From the NCBI GenBank assembly GCA_903929355.1, contig CAIYUN010000072.1, forward strand, positions 62,001-126,000: a stretch of DNA of 64,000 nucleotides. Reading direction: 5' to 3'. Positions 33,753-42,657 of this stretch are shown here, piece by piece. Both the position numbers and the translations under genes were made by a program. This stretch comes from an uncultured Opitutaceae bacterium. Its GTDB lineage: Bacteria; Verrucomicrobiota; Verrucomicrobiia; Opitutales; Opitutaceae. Each line of letters starts with the position of its first letter. Position 1 is the first letter of the stretch. Under the pieces are notes generated by a model. It was not told the origin of the DNA. It saw only the letters and a list, made by a program, of their open reading frames with translations, and made no database searches.

Positions 33753-35225
33753 CTATTTATGACGTTTATCAATATTCCATATTCGCGCCTTCAAGTCACT
33801 TGTTTCACTTGCAAACAGCGCTGGATTTAATATTTTTAAGATTAGAATGAATACGCCCATTGCGATCGCGGTCACACCAAGCAGCTTAGGAAGAAGAAGT
33901 ATTCCGTAATTAGGAAATGTCAGTACGGTTGCACCCAGGGTGATCGCAACCGCAGTAACCGGTATCAGCCAGGCGGACCAAAGTTCGAATTCAGGCCATT
34001 CCTGTTTTACGAAAAATACTGCGGCGAGGCTCGCTAGCCATATTATTACGTTTACCCAAGCTGCACCTTGTAGTCCAAGCCATGTCGCCATCGGCCAGAT
34101 CAAGATATACATGATCGCTACTGGAACCCACGATAGCATGCTCATCCAGCGAGCCTTCCCCATACCTGCGATCATTGGGCTCAGCGATGTTGATAACGCG
34201 CCGAAAGCCATATGCCCGATGGATATAATCTGTATTAGACCCACCGCTGGGCTCCATTTCTCGCCCATGATCCGTGGAAGACAGGGACTTAGTAGAAATA
34301 TGGGAATATATATGAGTTTGTCCAGCACACCGCTGACATAGATGCATTTTCGGAGTACCCGTCCGGTTCTGGCCATATCTCCCTGCATTTTAGCATAATA
34401 GGGAAAAAGCACTCGGCTCTGGACTGTACCGATCAACATTAGCGGGATATATGCTATATACCCGGAGCGATCAAGCAGGCCAACTGCGGCGAGACCGAGC
34501 AACGGACCAATAATCATCGGTCCGGCGATTCCCCGGACCACCCCCATGATGGTGGCTGCATGGTAATGGAGCCCAAAGCCAACCGCCCGAGCCACATTTG
34601 CGTTCCATTTGGGACGGACCGGCTGATAGTTGAAACCGCTGTATTTGATTGCAAGCAGACAACCTATCAACCCCTTGATGGACAGCGCGATTATTATTGA
34701 CCAAACTCCGGCGCCGGCCAACGCCAGCACAACCGATGACACCGAATACGCTATCGCTTCGGTGGTTTCGACCAACGCCACCTTCACCATGTTCAATTGC
34801 CTCTCCAATATTACAAAGCCCGCACCCCGAAACAACGAGGGAATTGTTGAGAGGGCGGCGCCCCAGAGGTAGATCAACAGTACCGGGCAGTGTCCTAAAA
34901 GCAATAAAACAGCGATTGCGACACTGTATGTCAGATGTATGATCGAATATACAAACAACTGATTTGATAGAAATAGATTTAGCATTTTCCCCTCATTTTC
35001 GACTTGCTGATTTTGTATGAGGTACACGTTCATCCCCCCATCCGCCAAGACACCGAGTAGTGACATAACCAAGGTGATTACCGAGAAAACTCCAAAATCT
35101 TCCGGCAATAATAGTTTGAGCAGCACTACGTTGGCTCCAAAGCCGAACATTGTCACCACCACCTGCCGCCCAAAATAGGCTATGGCCCCCTTGCTTACCT
35201 TGTGGGAGTCACTTTTGGAGTCCAT
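33753..35225 (-). CDS. Polysaccharide flippase (Wzx/MATE-like)
   Basis: A 490-residue protein with 12-14 predicted membrane spans, starting KVSKGAIAYFGRQVVVTMFG. That N-terminus, and the repeated pattern of paired helices (for example DFGVFSVITLVMSLLGVLAD), match the polysaccharide-export group of the MOP superfamily. It should flip the lipid-linked repeat unit to the periplasmic side for the Wzy-like polymerase. It ends the AT-rich core; the next gene upstream is GC-rich again. Confidence 0.88.
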   Translation of the reverse strand: MDSKSDSHKVSKGAIAYFGRQVVVTMFGFGANVVLLKLLLPEDFGVFSVITLVMSLLGVLADGGMNVYLIQNQQVENEGKMLNLFLSNQLFVYSIIHLTYSVAIAVLLLLGHCPVLLIYLWGAALSTIPSLFRGAGFVILERQLNMVKVALVETTEAIAYSVSSVVLALAGAGVWSIIIALSIKGLIGCLLAIKYSGFNYQPVRPKWNANVARAVGFGLHYHAATIMGVVRGIAGPMIIGPLLGLAAVGLLDRSGYIAYIPLMLIGTVQSRVLFPYYAKMQGDMARTGRVLRKCIYVSGVLDKLIYIPIFLLSPCLPRIMGEKWSPAVGLIQIISIGHMAFGALSTSLSPMIAGMGKARWMSMLSWVPVAIMYILIWPMATWLGLQGAAWVNVIIWLASLAAVFFVKQEWPEFELWSAWLIPVTAVAITLGATVLTFPNYGILLLPKLLGVTAIAMGVFILILKILNPALFASETSDLKARIWNIDKRHK

Positions 35226-35234
35226 TTGAAATAT

Positions 35235-37256
35235 TTACCCGAGAAACTCTATCGTGGCCAGACCGGCCGAGTTATACTGGTCCACGGTGGCTCCAGCGAC
35301 CAGGCGCAGACAGCGCCGGGTGATGTCGGTGCCGACGGGAAAATAGAGATCGCCAGCGGAAGCGTTGAAGCCGGCTTGGGCCGGGGTCGCGTGGACGCTC
35401 ACTACAGTGGTGCCGCCATCCGTTGCGATGGTATAGTCGGCCGGCGCCCCCGAGGTGACTCCACCTGCTGGCGCGTAGATCCGGGCCGACACAATCACCG
35501 CATAGGCGGGCAGAATGATCTCCAGCCCCCCCCCGTGGGCCGGCAATTGATTGCGGGGATTCTTAAATGAGACCACCCGGCGACTGACCCCCTCGGGATT
35601 GGCCAGGGTCGTCCACGCATAGGTGACATCGTTGGCGTAGTCGCGGGTGTCGTTCCGGAGCCATTTCCAGTGCACCGTGCCATCGGTGATATGGTCCGTC
35701 TTTCCTCCCGGACCACCCCGCGCGGCGGAGATGCCGCCAGAAGTGGCTTGGTAGAGACTTAGCCCATTGACCCGCTGGTCGCCAACTTTGTAGTCGGTTC
35801 CCTCCACCCAATTCGGATAGAAGTTCAGCGGTGTACCCCCGCCCCGGCAGCCCCGAAGGATGATTGGGCGGTGGCCTGAATCGTTACCCACTCCCATGGT
35901 GGTCTGGAGGACAAACGCCGGGGTAGTGGTCGAAAATAGGTCGGACAACTGCGGCCACTCACAATTGAGAAAGGTGGCGCTTTTCTTGTCCCGGAAATCG
36001 TCGCTGGCGTGGCTAAACTCGATGGTGCCGATCATCGAGCAATTTTCAAAGAGCAGCAGAGCCCCCGGCACATTGGTGTCGGCAAAGGTGAAGGCCGGCG
36101 TGGTCGGCGCATAGCTGGTGGCCTGGGAGGCGAAATCGCAGTCGCGGATGGTGATGAAGCCCTGCGGCCATTCCGAGCGCATGACTTTGACCTTGTTCGT
36201 CTTCAGTTCAAAACGCGTGCCGGTAAGGACGAACGAGCAAACGCCAAAAGCGTGGGTGCCCCCAAGCAGTTTGAACAAAGTGCCATTCTGGAGGCCTGAG
36301 AAGTCACTGTTGGTGATGCGGATGGAGCCACCCTGATTGAACTCGCAGAAACAGTTGGGGTTGGGCGCGGTGGCCCAAAACTTCATGTTGTTGACCCAGA
36401 AATTGAGAAACTGGTCGCTGGTGGGGCCCGTGTTTCCACCGGGACCGATGTGAAGGAAGCAGCCCATTTCTCCGCTCACCTCACAATCGTCAAACCGCCA
36501 CTCGGAGTTGTTGTCCGAGCCGAACAGATCGAAGCCCTGGCCCCAACTGCCCGTCCACTCGACCCGGTCAAAGGACCAGCGCTGCACCGCGTTGGCCACC
36601 GAGCTGGAACGCATGAAGGTGTTGAGCATGTTGTCGGAAGCAAAACCCAGTTCCTGCACCTGACAGTCGAGAAAAGCCGCGTTGTTAAGCAGGACGCCGG
36701 GCGTGGCGGGCTTGAAGAGGATCTGAGACTGACTCGGACCGTCGCCCAAAAGATGCAAGCCTCGCGCCTTGGTGACGTAGGTACCGGGTTGGAGCGCCTC
36801 CGCCGCGGTGACCAAGTAGGTGCCTGCGGGGAAATAGGCACTCCGAGTGATCACACGGTCGCCTCCCGCGGGGTCTTCCTGCACCGAAGCGCGGACCGCG
36901 GCCATAAGGTTGCGAACCGGAGCAGTGTCGTCGGCCCGTCCGTCGCCCTTGGCGCCAAACCAGCGAACCGAAAGAACCCCGGTCCCCAGCGCACGGACAT
37001 ACCGGCCGGTGGAGGGCTGATGCGGGGAGGCAAAGACCAGCCCATCATCGGCCATAGTGGTGCTACCGGCCATCCAGTGCAGTAACCCCTGCCCGCCGTC
37101 GCCCTCGGTGAAGTAGCCGAGCAAGTAGAGTTGTGCCCCATCGGCCAGGGAGGAAGGGTCGAGGACCCGAAGGGCGGCGACGTTGGCCACGATCCGAGCG
37201 CTCAGCATGCTGGGATCAGTGAGATTGGCTGGGTCGGGCGTCACGTTGGCAGACAC
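35235..37256 (-). CDS. Right-handed beta-helix protein with pectate-lyase-3/tailspike-like fold
   Basis: A 673-residue protein. SVRWFGAKGDGRADDTAPVR is the classical entry of the pectate-lyase-3/tailspike beta-helix, followed by ITRSAYFPAGTYLVTAAEAL and coils rich in Asn/Asp/Phe. The C-terminal 100-120 residues (VSARIYAPAGGVTSGAPADY onward) look like a separate beta-sandwich. No signal peptide is visible. Phage tailspikes of this type cleave surface polysaccharide; within a polysaccharide operon it might be a lyase, epimerase or domesticated depolymerase. It starts nine bases upstream of the flippase region on the same strand. The activity is unassigned. Confidence 0.72.
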   Translation of the reverse strand: MSANVTPDPANLTDPSMLSARIVANVAALRVLDPSSLADGAQLYLLGYFTEGDGGQGLLHWMAGSTTMADDGLVFASPHQPSTGRYVRALGTGVLSVRWFGAKGDGRADDTAPVRNLMAAVRASVQEDPAGGDRVITRSAYFPAGTYLVTAAEALQPGTYVTKARGLHLLGDGPSQSQILFKPATPGVLLNNAAFLDCQVQELGFASDNMLNTFMRSSSVANAVQRWSFDRVEWTGSWGQGFDLFGSDNNSEWRFDDCEVSGEMGCFLHIGPGGNTGPTSDQFLNFWVNNMKFWATAPNPNCFCEFNQGGSIRITNSDFSGLQNGTLFKLLGGTHAFGVCSFVLTGTRFELKTNKVKVMRSEWPQGFITIRDCDFASQATSYAPTTPAFTFADTNVPGALLLFENCSMIGTIEFSHASDDFRDKKSATFLNCEWPQLSDLFSTTTPAFVLQTTMGVGNDSGHRPIILRGCRGGGTPLNFYPNWVEGTDYKVGDQRVNGLSLYQATSGGISAARGGPGGKTDHITDGTVHWKWLRNDTRDYANDVTYAWTTLANPEGVSRRVVSFKNPRNQLPAHGGGLEIILPAYAVIVSARIYAPAGGVTSGAPADYTIATDGGTTVVSVHATPAQAGFNASAGDLYFPVGTDITRRCLRLVAGATVDQYNSAGLATIEFLG

Positions 37257-37276
37257 TAAAGACAGTAGGGCTGAAG

Positions 37277-37406
37277 TTATTGGTGCTTAGTTCTTGGTTC
37301 TTGGTTGCTTATGCAGATGAGGGCGATGCCTCCTTTGCAGGTCTCCGCGTTGTTAAGCTGGGGCTGGGAACATCGAACGAAGAACCAAGCACCAAGAACT
37401 CAACAC
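37277..37406. repeat. Family E element
   Basis: Left arm GGTGCTTAGTTCTTGGTTCT, right arm GAAGAACCAAGCACCAAGAA, and an inner part GCAGATGAGGGCGATGCCTC that aligns with the centre of the copies at 24151 and 39833. It fills the gap between the beta-helix gene and a glycosyltransferase. Confidence 0.88.
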
Positions 37407-38509
37407 CCATCAATCACCTCAAGCATGCGTTGCACGACCTTGGACCAGGAGAAGTTCTCAAACACAAATCGCTGCCCCTCCCGTCCCATCGTTTCCAGCC
37501 GGCCAAGGTCTGACAAAGCCCTGACCAGAGCATTCGCGATGGCCGTGGCGTCAGGCTGGTCCACGAGGAAGCCATGGCGGCCGTTCTCGGTGATCTGACG
37601 CAATGCGCCCCGGTCAAGACCCAGGACCGGGGTGCGGCACCCCAACGCCTCCAAATACACGAGCCCCCACGGCTCCAGCATCGCAGGCATGGCGTAGAGC
37701 GAGGCCTGTTCAAACAACTTTTGCAACTCGGCAAACGGCAGGCCTGAGAACAGGGTGACTCCGGGCAGGTCGCGGACCCGCGGGGCCAGTTCAGGCCCGG
37801 CCACAAGCCAGAGCCGAAGCGAGGGCTCCTGGAGATGGGCCTGCGAAAAGGCTTGGAGCAACACTTCGCCGCCTTTTTCCGCGAAACGGTTCTTGGCCAC
37901 AAAGAGGATCGTTTTGTCCCCATAGTTCTTGGGGCCGGAATAGGGGACGATTCCCCCAGGGCCCGAACCGACAACCGTAATCCGATTCGCCGAAACCTGA
38001 TAATCCCCCAGCAGTGATTCCCGGGCATGATCACTGATGCAGAAAATGTGCTCCATCTGTTGATAAGTCGACCGTGCGGCTTCGTTGACCTGCTGCGGAT
38101 AGGGATCCGCCAGTTCCGCCCGGTGCCATTGGGCCCAAGTGCCGTCAATCAGCAGAAATTGACGGACGGGGCGACCGATCGCGGGGAGTGGCAAATAACG
38201 GTCCCCCGCGAAATGGAGCACTTGGCTGACGCTTGAAGCACCGATCTGGCGGCTGATCTGCCGGCCATGGGCGCGCCGCAGAGATGGGCCATGCACAAAT
38301 TGCCGGACCGCCAGTGGCCGGCCGTGGCGCAAGGCCATCAGGCCGGCACGTAGCTTCATGGCCACGCTGTCGTGCCTCAAGCCCCAGAACGCGGGGCCGA
38401 GGCGGTCGCGGGCCTTGAGCTCGCCGCAGACATTGGCGGGCGTCCTCGACCACACCTTGGGATCGAGTGGATTCTGCAGGCAGCAGACGCCGATGGACTG
38501 GTCCTTCAT
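37400..38509 (-). CDS. Glycosyltransferase family 4
   Basis: A 369-residue GT-B transferase. Visible are VVGSGPGGIVPY, ILFVAKNRFAEKGGEVLLQA and the donor-site stretch PAMLEPWGLVYLEALGCRTP, an EX7E motif in which both Glu are kept. The N-terminus MKDQSIGVCCLQNPLDPKVW is typical of bacterial GT4 enzymes. Its start overlaps the upstream flavoenzyme stop by four bases (ATGA). The last codons touch the right arm of a family E element. Confidence 0.87.
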   Translation of the reverse strand: MKDQSIGVCCLQNPLDPKVWSRTPANVCGELKARDRLGPAFWGLRHDSVAMKLRAGLMALRHGRPLAVRQFVHGPSLRRAHGRQISRQIGASSVSQVLHFAGDRYLPLPAIGRPVRQFLLIDGTWAQWHRAELADPYPQQVNEAARSTYQQMEHIFCISDHARESLLGDYQVSANRITVVGSGPGGIVPYSGPKNYGDKTILFVAKNRFAEKGGEVLLQAFSQAHLQEPSLRLWLVAGPELAPRVRDLPGVTLFSGLPFAELQKLFEQASLYAMPAMLEPWGLVYLEALGCRTPVLGLDRGALRQITENGRHGFLVDQPDATAIANALVRALSDLGRLETMGREGQRFVFENFSWSKVVQRMLEVIDGC

Positions 38510-39804
38510 CTTAACTTAGATTCCGCAGGTGGGCATCTACCATCCAAGCACCAGGACCGTCCCCCCATCTCTCCCGCCAACTGCATCGCGGCCCCTATGC
38601 ATTTGTCCATGTTGTAATATTCCCATTCCGCAAAGCGCCCGAGCAGCCAAAGCCCTCGCGCCTTGAGCGTCGCCTTTAGCTGGGCGATGGACTCACGGGT
38701 GTCGTGCTCCTGGATCACGTAGGCGTCAGCAACCGAATTGGTGGCGATCAGTTCCAAATTGCCCGGCAGCCGGTGGAGATCCCCGGCGATGGCGGCCCCG
38801 CTCTCCCCATACGCGAACTCCACCACACAGGTCATCCGACCGGTCCGGTTGTTCTCGGGACTGAACGCGCCGGTATAAATGATGCGGTTGGCTCGGTAAC
38901 CAGCGTCCGGAACATAAAGCCAGGATATGGCCGTGGAATCGCAATGGCAAAACGCATTCGTGATCCCACGCGTGCGCAGGGCCTGCAGCCGCCCCAGTTC
39001 CGGCGGGGTGTCGCTGGCGCCGAGCATCCGGCCCAGTGCACGCACATCCCCGGTGTAAACCACCCGGTCGTAGGCGGTCGGCTCGTCATTGACCCGCCAG
39101 CATCCGTCGGCGGTCCGGATGAGCCGGCTGACCTCCGTCGATAGACGGAGGGACAACCCCGTGGCGAGCCGGTCGATGATGAACTGCGAGCCACCGTGCC
39201 GGGGATAGAAAAACTGGGAATGGACCATCCCCTTCTCGGCCTGGCGGAGGACGTTGGCGCGCAGAATGTCCGCAACGAGGGGCATGGGCAGTTTGCCCTC
39301 CAGCCAGCCAAGGGGAATGCTGGAGAGGTCGCACCGCCAGAGCTTGGCGTTGTAGGGGAAGAAATAGGCCTCGCAGAGGGTGGGACCGAAGGTTCCGAGC
39401 AGGAAATCGCGAAAGTTTGCGGGCGGCGTGCGGCCGGCGTCTTGCGCAATTGCAATGAGATCTTGCACCACGGCGGCGCATTGGGCCGGCGGCAGTTGGT
39501 AAAGGTGGTTCTCCAACGGATAGCCCACCTGCGAATTTCCCAGCAGGATGCGGGCGTTACGCGTCAGGTGGTGAAACTCCCCCTCGCGGTCAAAGTGTCG
39601 CCAGAACCAGGCTGACACGTCGGGTGACTGGGCATTAAAAACATGCCCGCCCAACAGGTGGTAGAGACCGGCGGGCAGCTCCTCACAGCGTATGAGCCCG
39701 CCAACATTGGAGTTTCTCTCATAAACCGTGACGTCGGCAACTTCCTTGAGCATCCGGGCCACGGAAATACCGGAGATTCCCCCCCCAATGACAGCGATTC
39801 GCAT
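38506..39804 (-). CDS. FAD-dependent oxidoreductase, UDP-galactopyranose-mutase-like
   Basis: A 432-residue flavoenzyme with the dinucleotide-binding start MRIAVIGGGISGISVARMLK and the Glu of the second strand (VTVYERNSNVGGLIR). GGHVFNAQSPDVSAWF and VGYPLENHLYQLP, then YFFPYNAKLWRCDLSSIPLG, match the UDP-galactopyranose mutase/protoporphyrinogen-oxidase-like group. It may make a furanose donor such as UDP-Galf for the adjacent transferase; conversion of another NDP-sugar is equally possible. Confidence 0.78.
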   Translation of the reverse strand: MRIAVIGGGISGISVARMLKEVADVTVYERNSNVGGLIRCEELPAGLYHLLGGHVFNAQSPDVSAWFWRHFDREGEFHHLTRNARILLGNSQVGYPLENHLYQLPPAQCAAVVQDLIAIAQDAGRTPPANFRDFLLGTFGPTLCEAYFFPYNAKLWRCDLSSIPLGWLEGKLPMPLVADILRANVLRQAEKGMVHSQFFYPRHGGSQFIIDRLATGLSLRLSTEVSRLIRTADGCWRVNDEPTAYDRVVYTGDVRALGRMLGASDTPPELGRLQALRTRGITNAFCHCDSTAISWLYVPDAGYRANRIIYTGAFSPENNRTGRMTCVVEFAYGESGAAIAGDLHRLPGNLELIATNSVADAYVIQEHDTRESIAQLKATLKARGLWLLGRFAEWEYYNMDKCIGAAMQLAGEMGGRSWCLDGRCPPAESKLR

Positions 39805-39832
39805 GTTAGACTTTACCGGTGGTCATGGGCTC

Positions 39833-39947
39833 GGTGCTTAGTTCTGCGTGCTTGGTTCTTGGTTGCTGAAACTGATGCGGCGGGGCCGCCCTCGCAGGAC
39901 TCCGGCAAGACAAGCGATGTGCTGAGAACAAAGCACCAAGAACAGCG
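39833..39947. repeat. Family E element
   Basis: Arms GTGCTTAGTTCTGCGTGCTT and AACAAAGCACCAAGAACAGC, centre GATGCGGCGGGGCCGCCCTC, aligned with the copies at 24151 and 37277. It lies between the NeuB-like and the UGM-like genes. Confidence 0.88.
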
Positions 39948-39965
39948 CCCGCCGCTGGCGGGCGG

Positions 39966-41054
39966 TCACAGCCCCCGCTGGTAAATCTGGCTCTTGAGCC
40001 GCTCATTTTGGGAATGGGGCGAGTCGATGCTGTCGATCATGACAGCCCCGTCCGCCCCCACCGTCTTGGTGATTTTGTGGCCGAATCGGCCGAGCATCAG
40101 CTCCCGGCAGGAGATCTGGCCCTTTTGCAGCGGGATCGCGAGGTAGATGTCGTCCTCGGTGAGGAGCTGCCCGGGCTGCAGCTCGCGGCGGGCGTAGACG
40201 CCGCGGATGTAGGTGTCGAGGTAGGCGGTCTCCTTGGCGAGCGGCAGCTTGCGCTCGGTGCGCGCCGTGCCGCAGAACTCCACCGCCTGGTGAAACGCCT
40301 TGAACCAACGATCCACCTGCTCGGGCAGGGAGGAGTAGGCCGCGACGGGCGCCCCATCGCTGTTGATGTCGATGTGCCGCTCGAAGGTGCGCGCGCCCTT
40401 GGCGTAGGCGATTTTGACCGAGCTGTCCCAATCACCGTGCTCGTGGCTCGACCAGCCGATGGTGTGGCCCGGATAGCGGTCACGCAGGAAATCCACCTGG
40501 TCGAGCTCGCACTCGGAGTCCTCGTGCGGATAGGCCGCCACGCAGTGGTTGAGCGCGAGGGGGATGTTGCGGTGCTCGAAGAAGGTGACCACGTCGTCCA
40601 TGTCCTTGAGGGGCGTCGCGCCAAAGGAGATGATGCAGGGCCGGCGGGTGCTGGCGATTTTCTCCAGCAGCATCCAGTCGTTGGAGTCGGCGCTGGCAAT
40701 CTTGATGATGGGCAGGTTGAACTCGACGCACCAGTCCACCGATTTCTCGTCGAAGGGCGTGGCCAGCGGGATGCAGCCGCTTTTTGTGATGGCCTCGACG
40801 AGGACGGCGTAGTCGGCCTTGCTCATGCGGGTGTCGAGCACGCGCTTGATGTAGCGGATGTCGGTGCGGTCACGGAAATCCTTGTGGACAAAGGTGTCGA
40901 CGTCGCGGAACTGGAGCTTGATGGCGGCACGCACGTTGTTGAAGCGGACCACGCGGCTGTGCTCGCGCACAATCTCCAGGGCGCGGTCCAGCCGGCCCAG
41001 ATGGTTGTTGGTCATCTCGAGGACGAAGAGGTTTTCAAAGATATCTCGTTTCAT
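39966..41054 (-). CDS. NeuB-family sialic-acid-synthase-like enzyme with SAF domain
   Basis: A 362-residue protein. The TIM barrel has LEMTNNHLGRLDRALEIV, AAIKLQFRD, PLATPFDEKSVDWCVEFNLP, IKIASADSNDWMLLEKIAST and IGWSSHEHGDWDSSVKIAYA, with ARTFERHIDI, all as in NeuB/SpsE condensing enzymes that join PEP to an aldose. A C-terminal SAF (antifreeze-like) domain follows (YARRELQPGQLLTEDDIYLA). No other nonulosonate genes (NeuC, NeuA) are seen here, so the product may be a different 2-keto acid sugar. It is grouped with AroB-like, SDR and ThDP genes. Confidence 0.82.
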   Translation of the reverse strand: MKRDIFENLFVLEMTNNHLGRLDRALEIVREHSRVVRFNNVRAAIKLQFRDVDTFVHKDFRDRTDIRYIKRVLDTRMSKADYAVLVEAITKSGCIPLATPFDEKSVDWCVEFNLPIIKIASADSNDWMLLEKIASTRRPCIISFGATPLKDMDDVVTFFEHRNIPLALNHCVAAYPHEDSECELDQVDFLRDRYPGHTIGWSSHEHGDWDSSVKIAYAKGARTFERHIDINSDGAPVAAYSSLPEQVDRWFKAFHQAVEFCGTARTERKLPLAKETAYLDTYIRGVYARRELQPGQLLTEDDIYLAIPLQKGQISCRELMLGRFGHKITKTVGADGAVMIDSIDSPHSQNERLKSQIYQRGL

Positions 41055-41067
41055 GGGTATTCTAATT

Positions 41068-41290
41068 GTTCTTAGTTCTTAGTTCTTAGTTCTTGGTTCT
41101 TGGTGATTGGCTTGTCGCGCCGTCTTGCCGCGCCATAGCGAAGCGGCGGCGGGAGCTTTAGCGAAGGCGGATGCTTGGTGCATGGAGTAGAGTTGTAAGC
41201 TTGAAGGTGAAGGTTGAAAGACGGCTCAACCAGCCTCCCACGCTCCCAGGGACCCTTCAACCGCTAAACCTTTCAACCCTTCAACCCCGC
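41068..41290. repeat. Mixed repeat cluster (E units, J segment, F element)
   Basis: 41070-41104 TTCTTAGTTC/TTCTTGG units, 41109-41180 a long family J segment almost identical to 10951-11029, and 41200-41287 a family F element with arms GAAGGTGAAGGTTGAAAGAC and AACCTTTCAACCCTTCAACC. It fills the gap between the AroB-like and NeuB-like genes. Confidence 0.85.
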
Positions 41291-41295
41291 CCCCG

Positions 41296-42375
41296 TTAGG
41301 GGGCTAGCTCGTGGGCGATGAACTCCGTTACGGCCGGGACCAGTTCGCGCTCAAAATCCACCGGGCGCCGCTCCATCCGACCGGGGCCGCGGGTGAGGAT
41401 GCAGTTCACGGACGTGCCGGTGTTTTTCTTGTCGTGCCGGATGGCCTCGAAAACCTGCGCCAACTCAGCCTTCCGGAGGGTCGCCCCAAATGGGTGGTGC
41501 CAGGGCGCGAGCTGCGCTTTCAGCTCCGTGTAGTGGGTGGCCGGGACCAAGCCCAGCCGGACCGACAGAAAGGTGGCCGTGAGCATGCCGAGGGTCACTC
41601 CGATGCCGTGCGGGATCCCATAATGGGTGGCGGACTCGTAGGCATGGCCGAAGGTGTGGCCGTAGTTGAGGAGGTTGCGGACACCGCGGTCGAACTCGTC
41701 GGTCTCAATGTAGGGCTGCTTGACCGCCAGCGATCGCCCCACCCACTTCTCCAGGATGGGCAGCTCCCCGTGGAACTGATCGAGGTCGGCCATGAGCTCG
41801 CGGTACCCGGCCTCCCCCGCGAGCAATTGCAGCTTGATGATCTCACCCATGCCCGAGCGAATCTCGTCGGGCGGCAGCGTGGCCAGCACGGTGGAGGTGA
41901 GCAGCACCCGGTGGGGCGGGTAGAAAGTGCCGAGCTGGTTCTTATACGGGCCGATGTTGATGGAGCTCTTGCTGCCGATGCAGCTGTCAGCCTGCGCGAG
42001 CAGGGTGGTCGGCACGAGCGTCCAACGCAGGCCGCGAAATAGCACGCTGGCCACAAAACAACCGATGTCCTGCAGCACCCCGCCACCGACGACCACGAGC
42101 TGGCCGTCGCGCTTGAGACCACGCTCGAGCAGTCCGAGGAAAACGGGGGTGAGCGCCTCGAAGGATTTGGCGGCCTCGGAGGCCTCGACCATCAGCAGCC
42201 GGGACTCCGGCACCACGGCGGCGAGCGCCGGCGCCTGCAGCGCGGCCAAACGCCGGTCCACCAGCCAGACCGCGCGTTCGCCCCCGACGACCGCCGCCAG
42301 CGCCGCGCCCAGGTCGGGATGAAACTCGACCGTGTAGTCGTGCGCGCGGCTTCGAATGGTCAAGGGAGGGGGCAT
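41296..42375 (-). CDS. 3-dehydroquinate-synthase-like (AroB-superfamily) cyclase
   Basis: A 359-residue protein of the sugar-phosphate cyclase superfamily. The NAD- and metal-binding core is present: VVGGGVLQDIGCFVASVLFR, TLVPTTLLAQADSCIGSKSS, the conserved Glu in SGMGEIIKLQLL, and the zinc His in LNYGHTFGHAYE and YGIPHGIGVTLGM. The motif after the zinc-site Ser departs from housekeeping AroB (NIGPYKNQLGTFYPP), and the setting is a polysaccharide locus, so a cyclitol or modified-sugar role is more likely than aromatic amino acid synthesis. The substrate is unknown. Confidence 0.8.
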   Translation of the reverse strand: MPPPLTIRSRAHDYTVEFHPDLGAALAAVVGGERAVWLVDRRLAALQAPALAAVVPESRLLMVEASEAAKSFEALTPVFLGLLERGLKRDGQLVVVGGGVLQDIGCFVASVLFRGLRWTLVPTTLLAQADSCIGSKSSINIGPYKNQLGTFYPPHRVLLTSTVLATLPPDEIRSGMGEIIKLQLLAGEAGYRELMADLDQFHGELPILEKWVGRSLAVKQPYIETDEFDRGVRNLLNYGHTFGHAYESATHYGIPHGIGVTLGMLTATFLSVRLGLVPATHYTELKAQLAPWHHPFGATLRKAELAQVFEAIRHDKKNTGTSVNCILTRGPGRMERRPVDFERELVPAVTEFIAHELAP

Positions 42376-42652
42376 CGGAGAGGAGTCAGGAGCCAGGAGT
42401 CAGGAGCCGGGAGGACAGTAATTGACCAAAAAAAGGCACCAAAGAACAAAAAACGAGACCCACGAGATCAGAGATAACAGCTCGGAACTTTGAACAGAAG
42501 GTAACCAAGGGAACGAAGGAAAGTGAGATGCTTGAAACAGGTAGGGGCGCCTCTCCGAGGCGTCCGCGGATGGCTCGGAGAGCCATCCCTACCAAAAACT
42601 GACGTCCATGCTCCCAGGTCAGAACAGACTGAACCAAGCACCAAGAACAACC
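42376..42652. repeat. Repeat-filled gap with a double family H hairpin
   Basis: 42382-42412 GAGTCAGGAGCC units. 42545-42588 two consecutive hairpins, GGGCGCCTC-TCC-GAGGCGTCC and GGATGGCTC-GGA-GAGCCATCC, joined by GC and framed by TAG and CTACC. 42632-42652 a family E arm (AACCAAGCACCAAGAAC). No gene is seen. Confidence 0.85.
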
Positions 42653-42657
42653 CTGCC

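Noticed and set aside
41296-42375. Housekeeping aroB
   Set aside because: The core motifs are superfamily-level, but the segment after the metal site differs and the neighbours are sugar genes; kept as AroB-like only.
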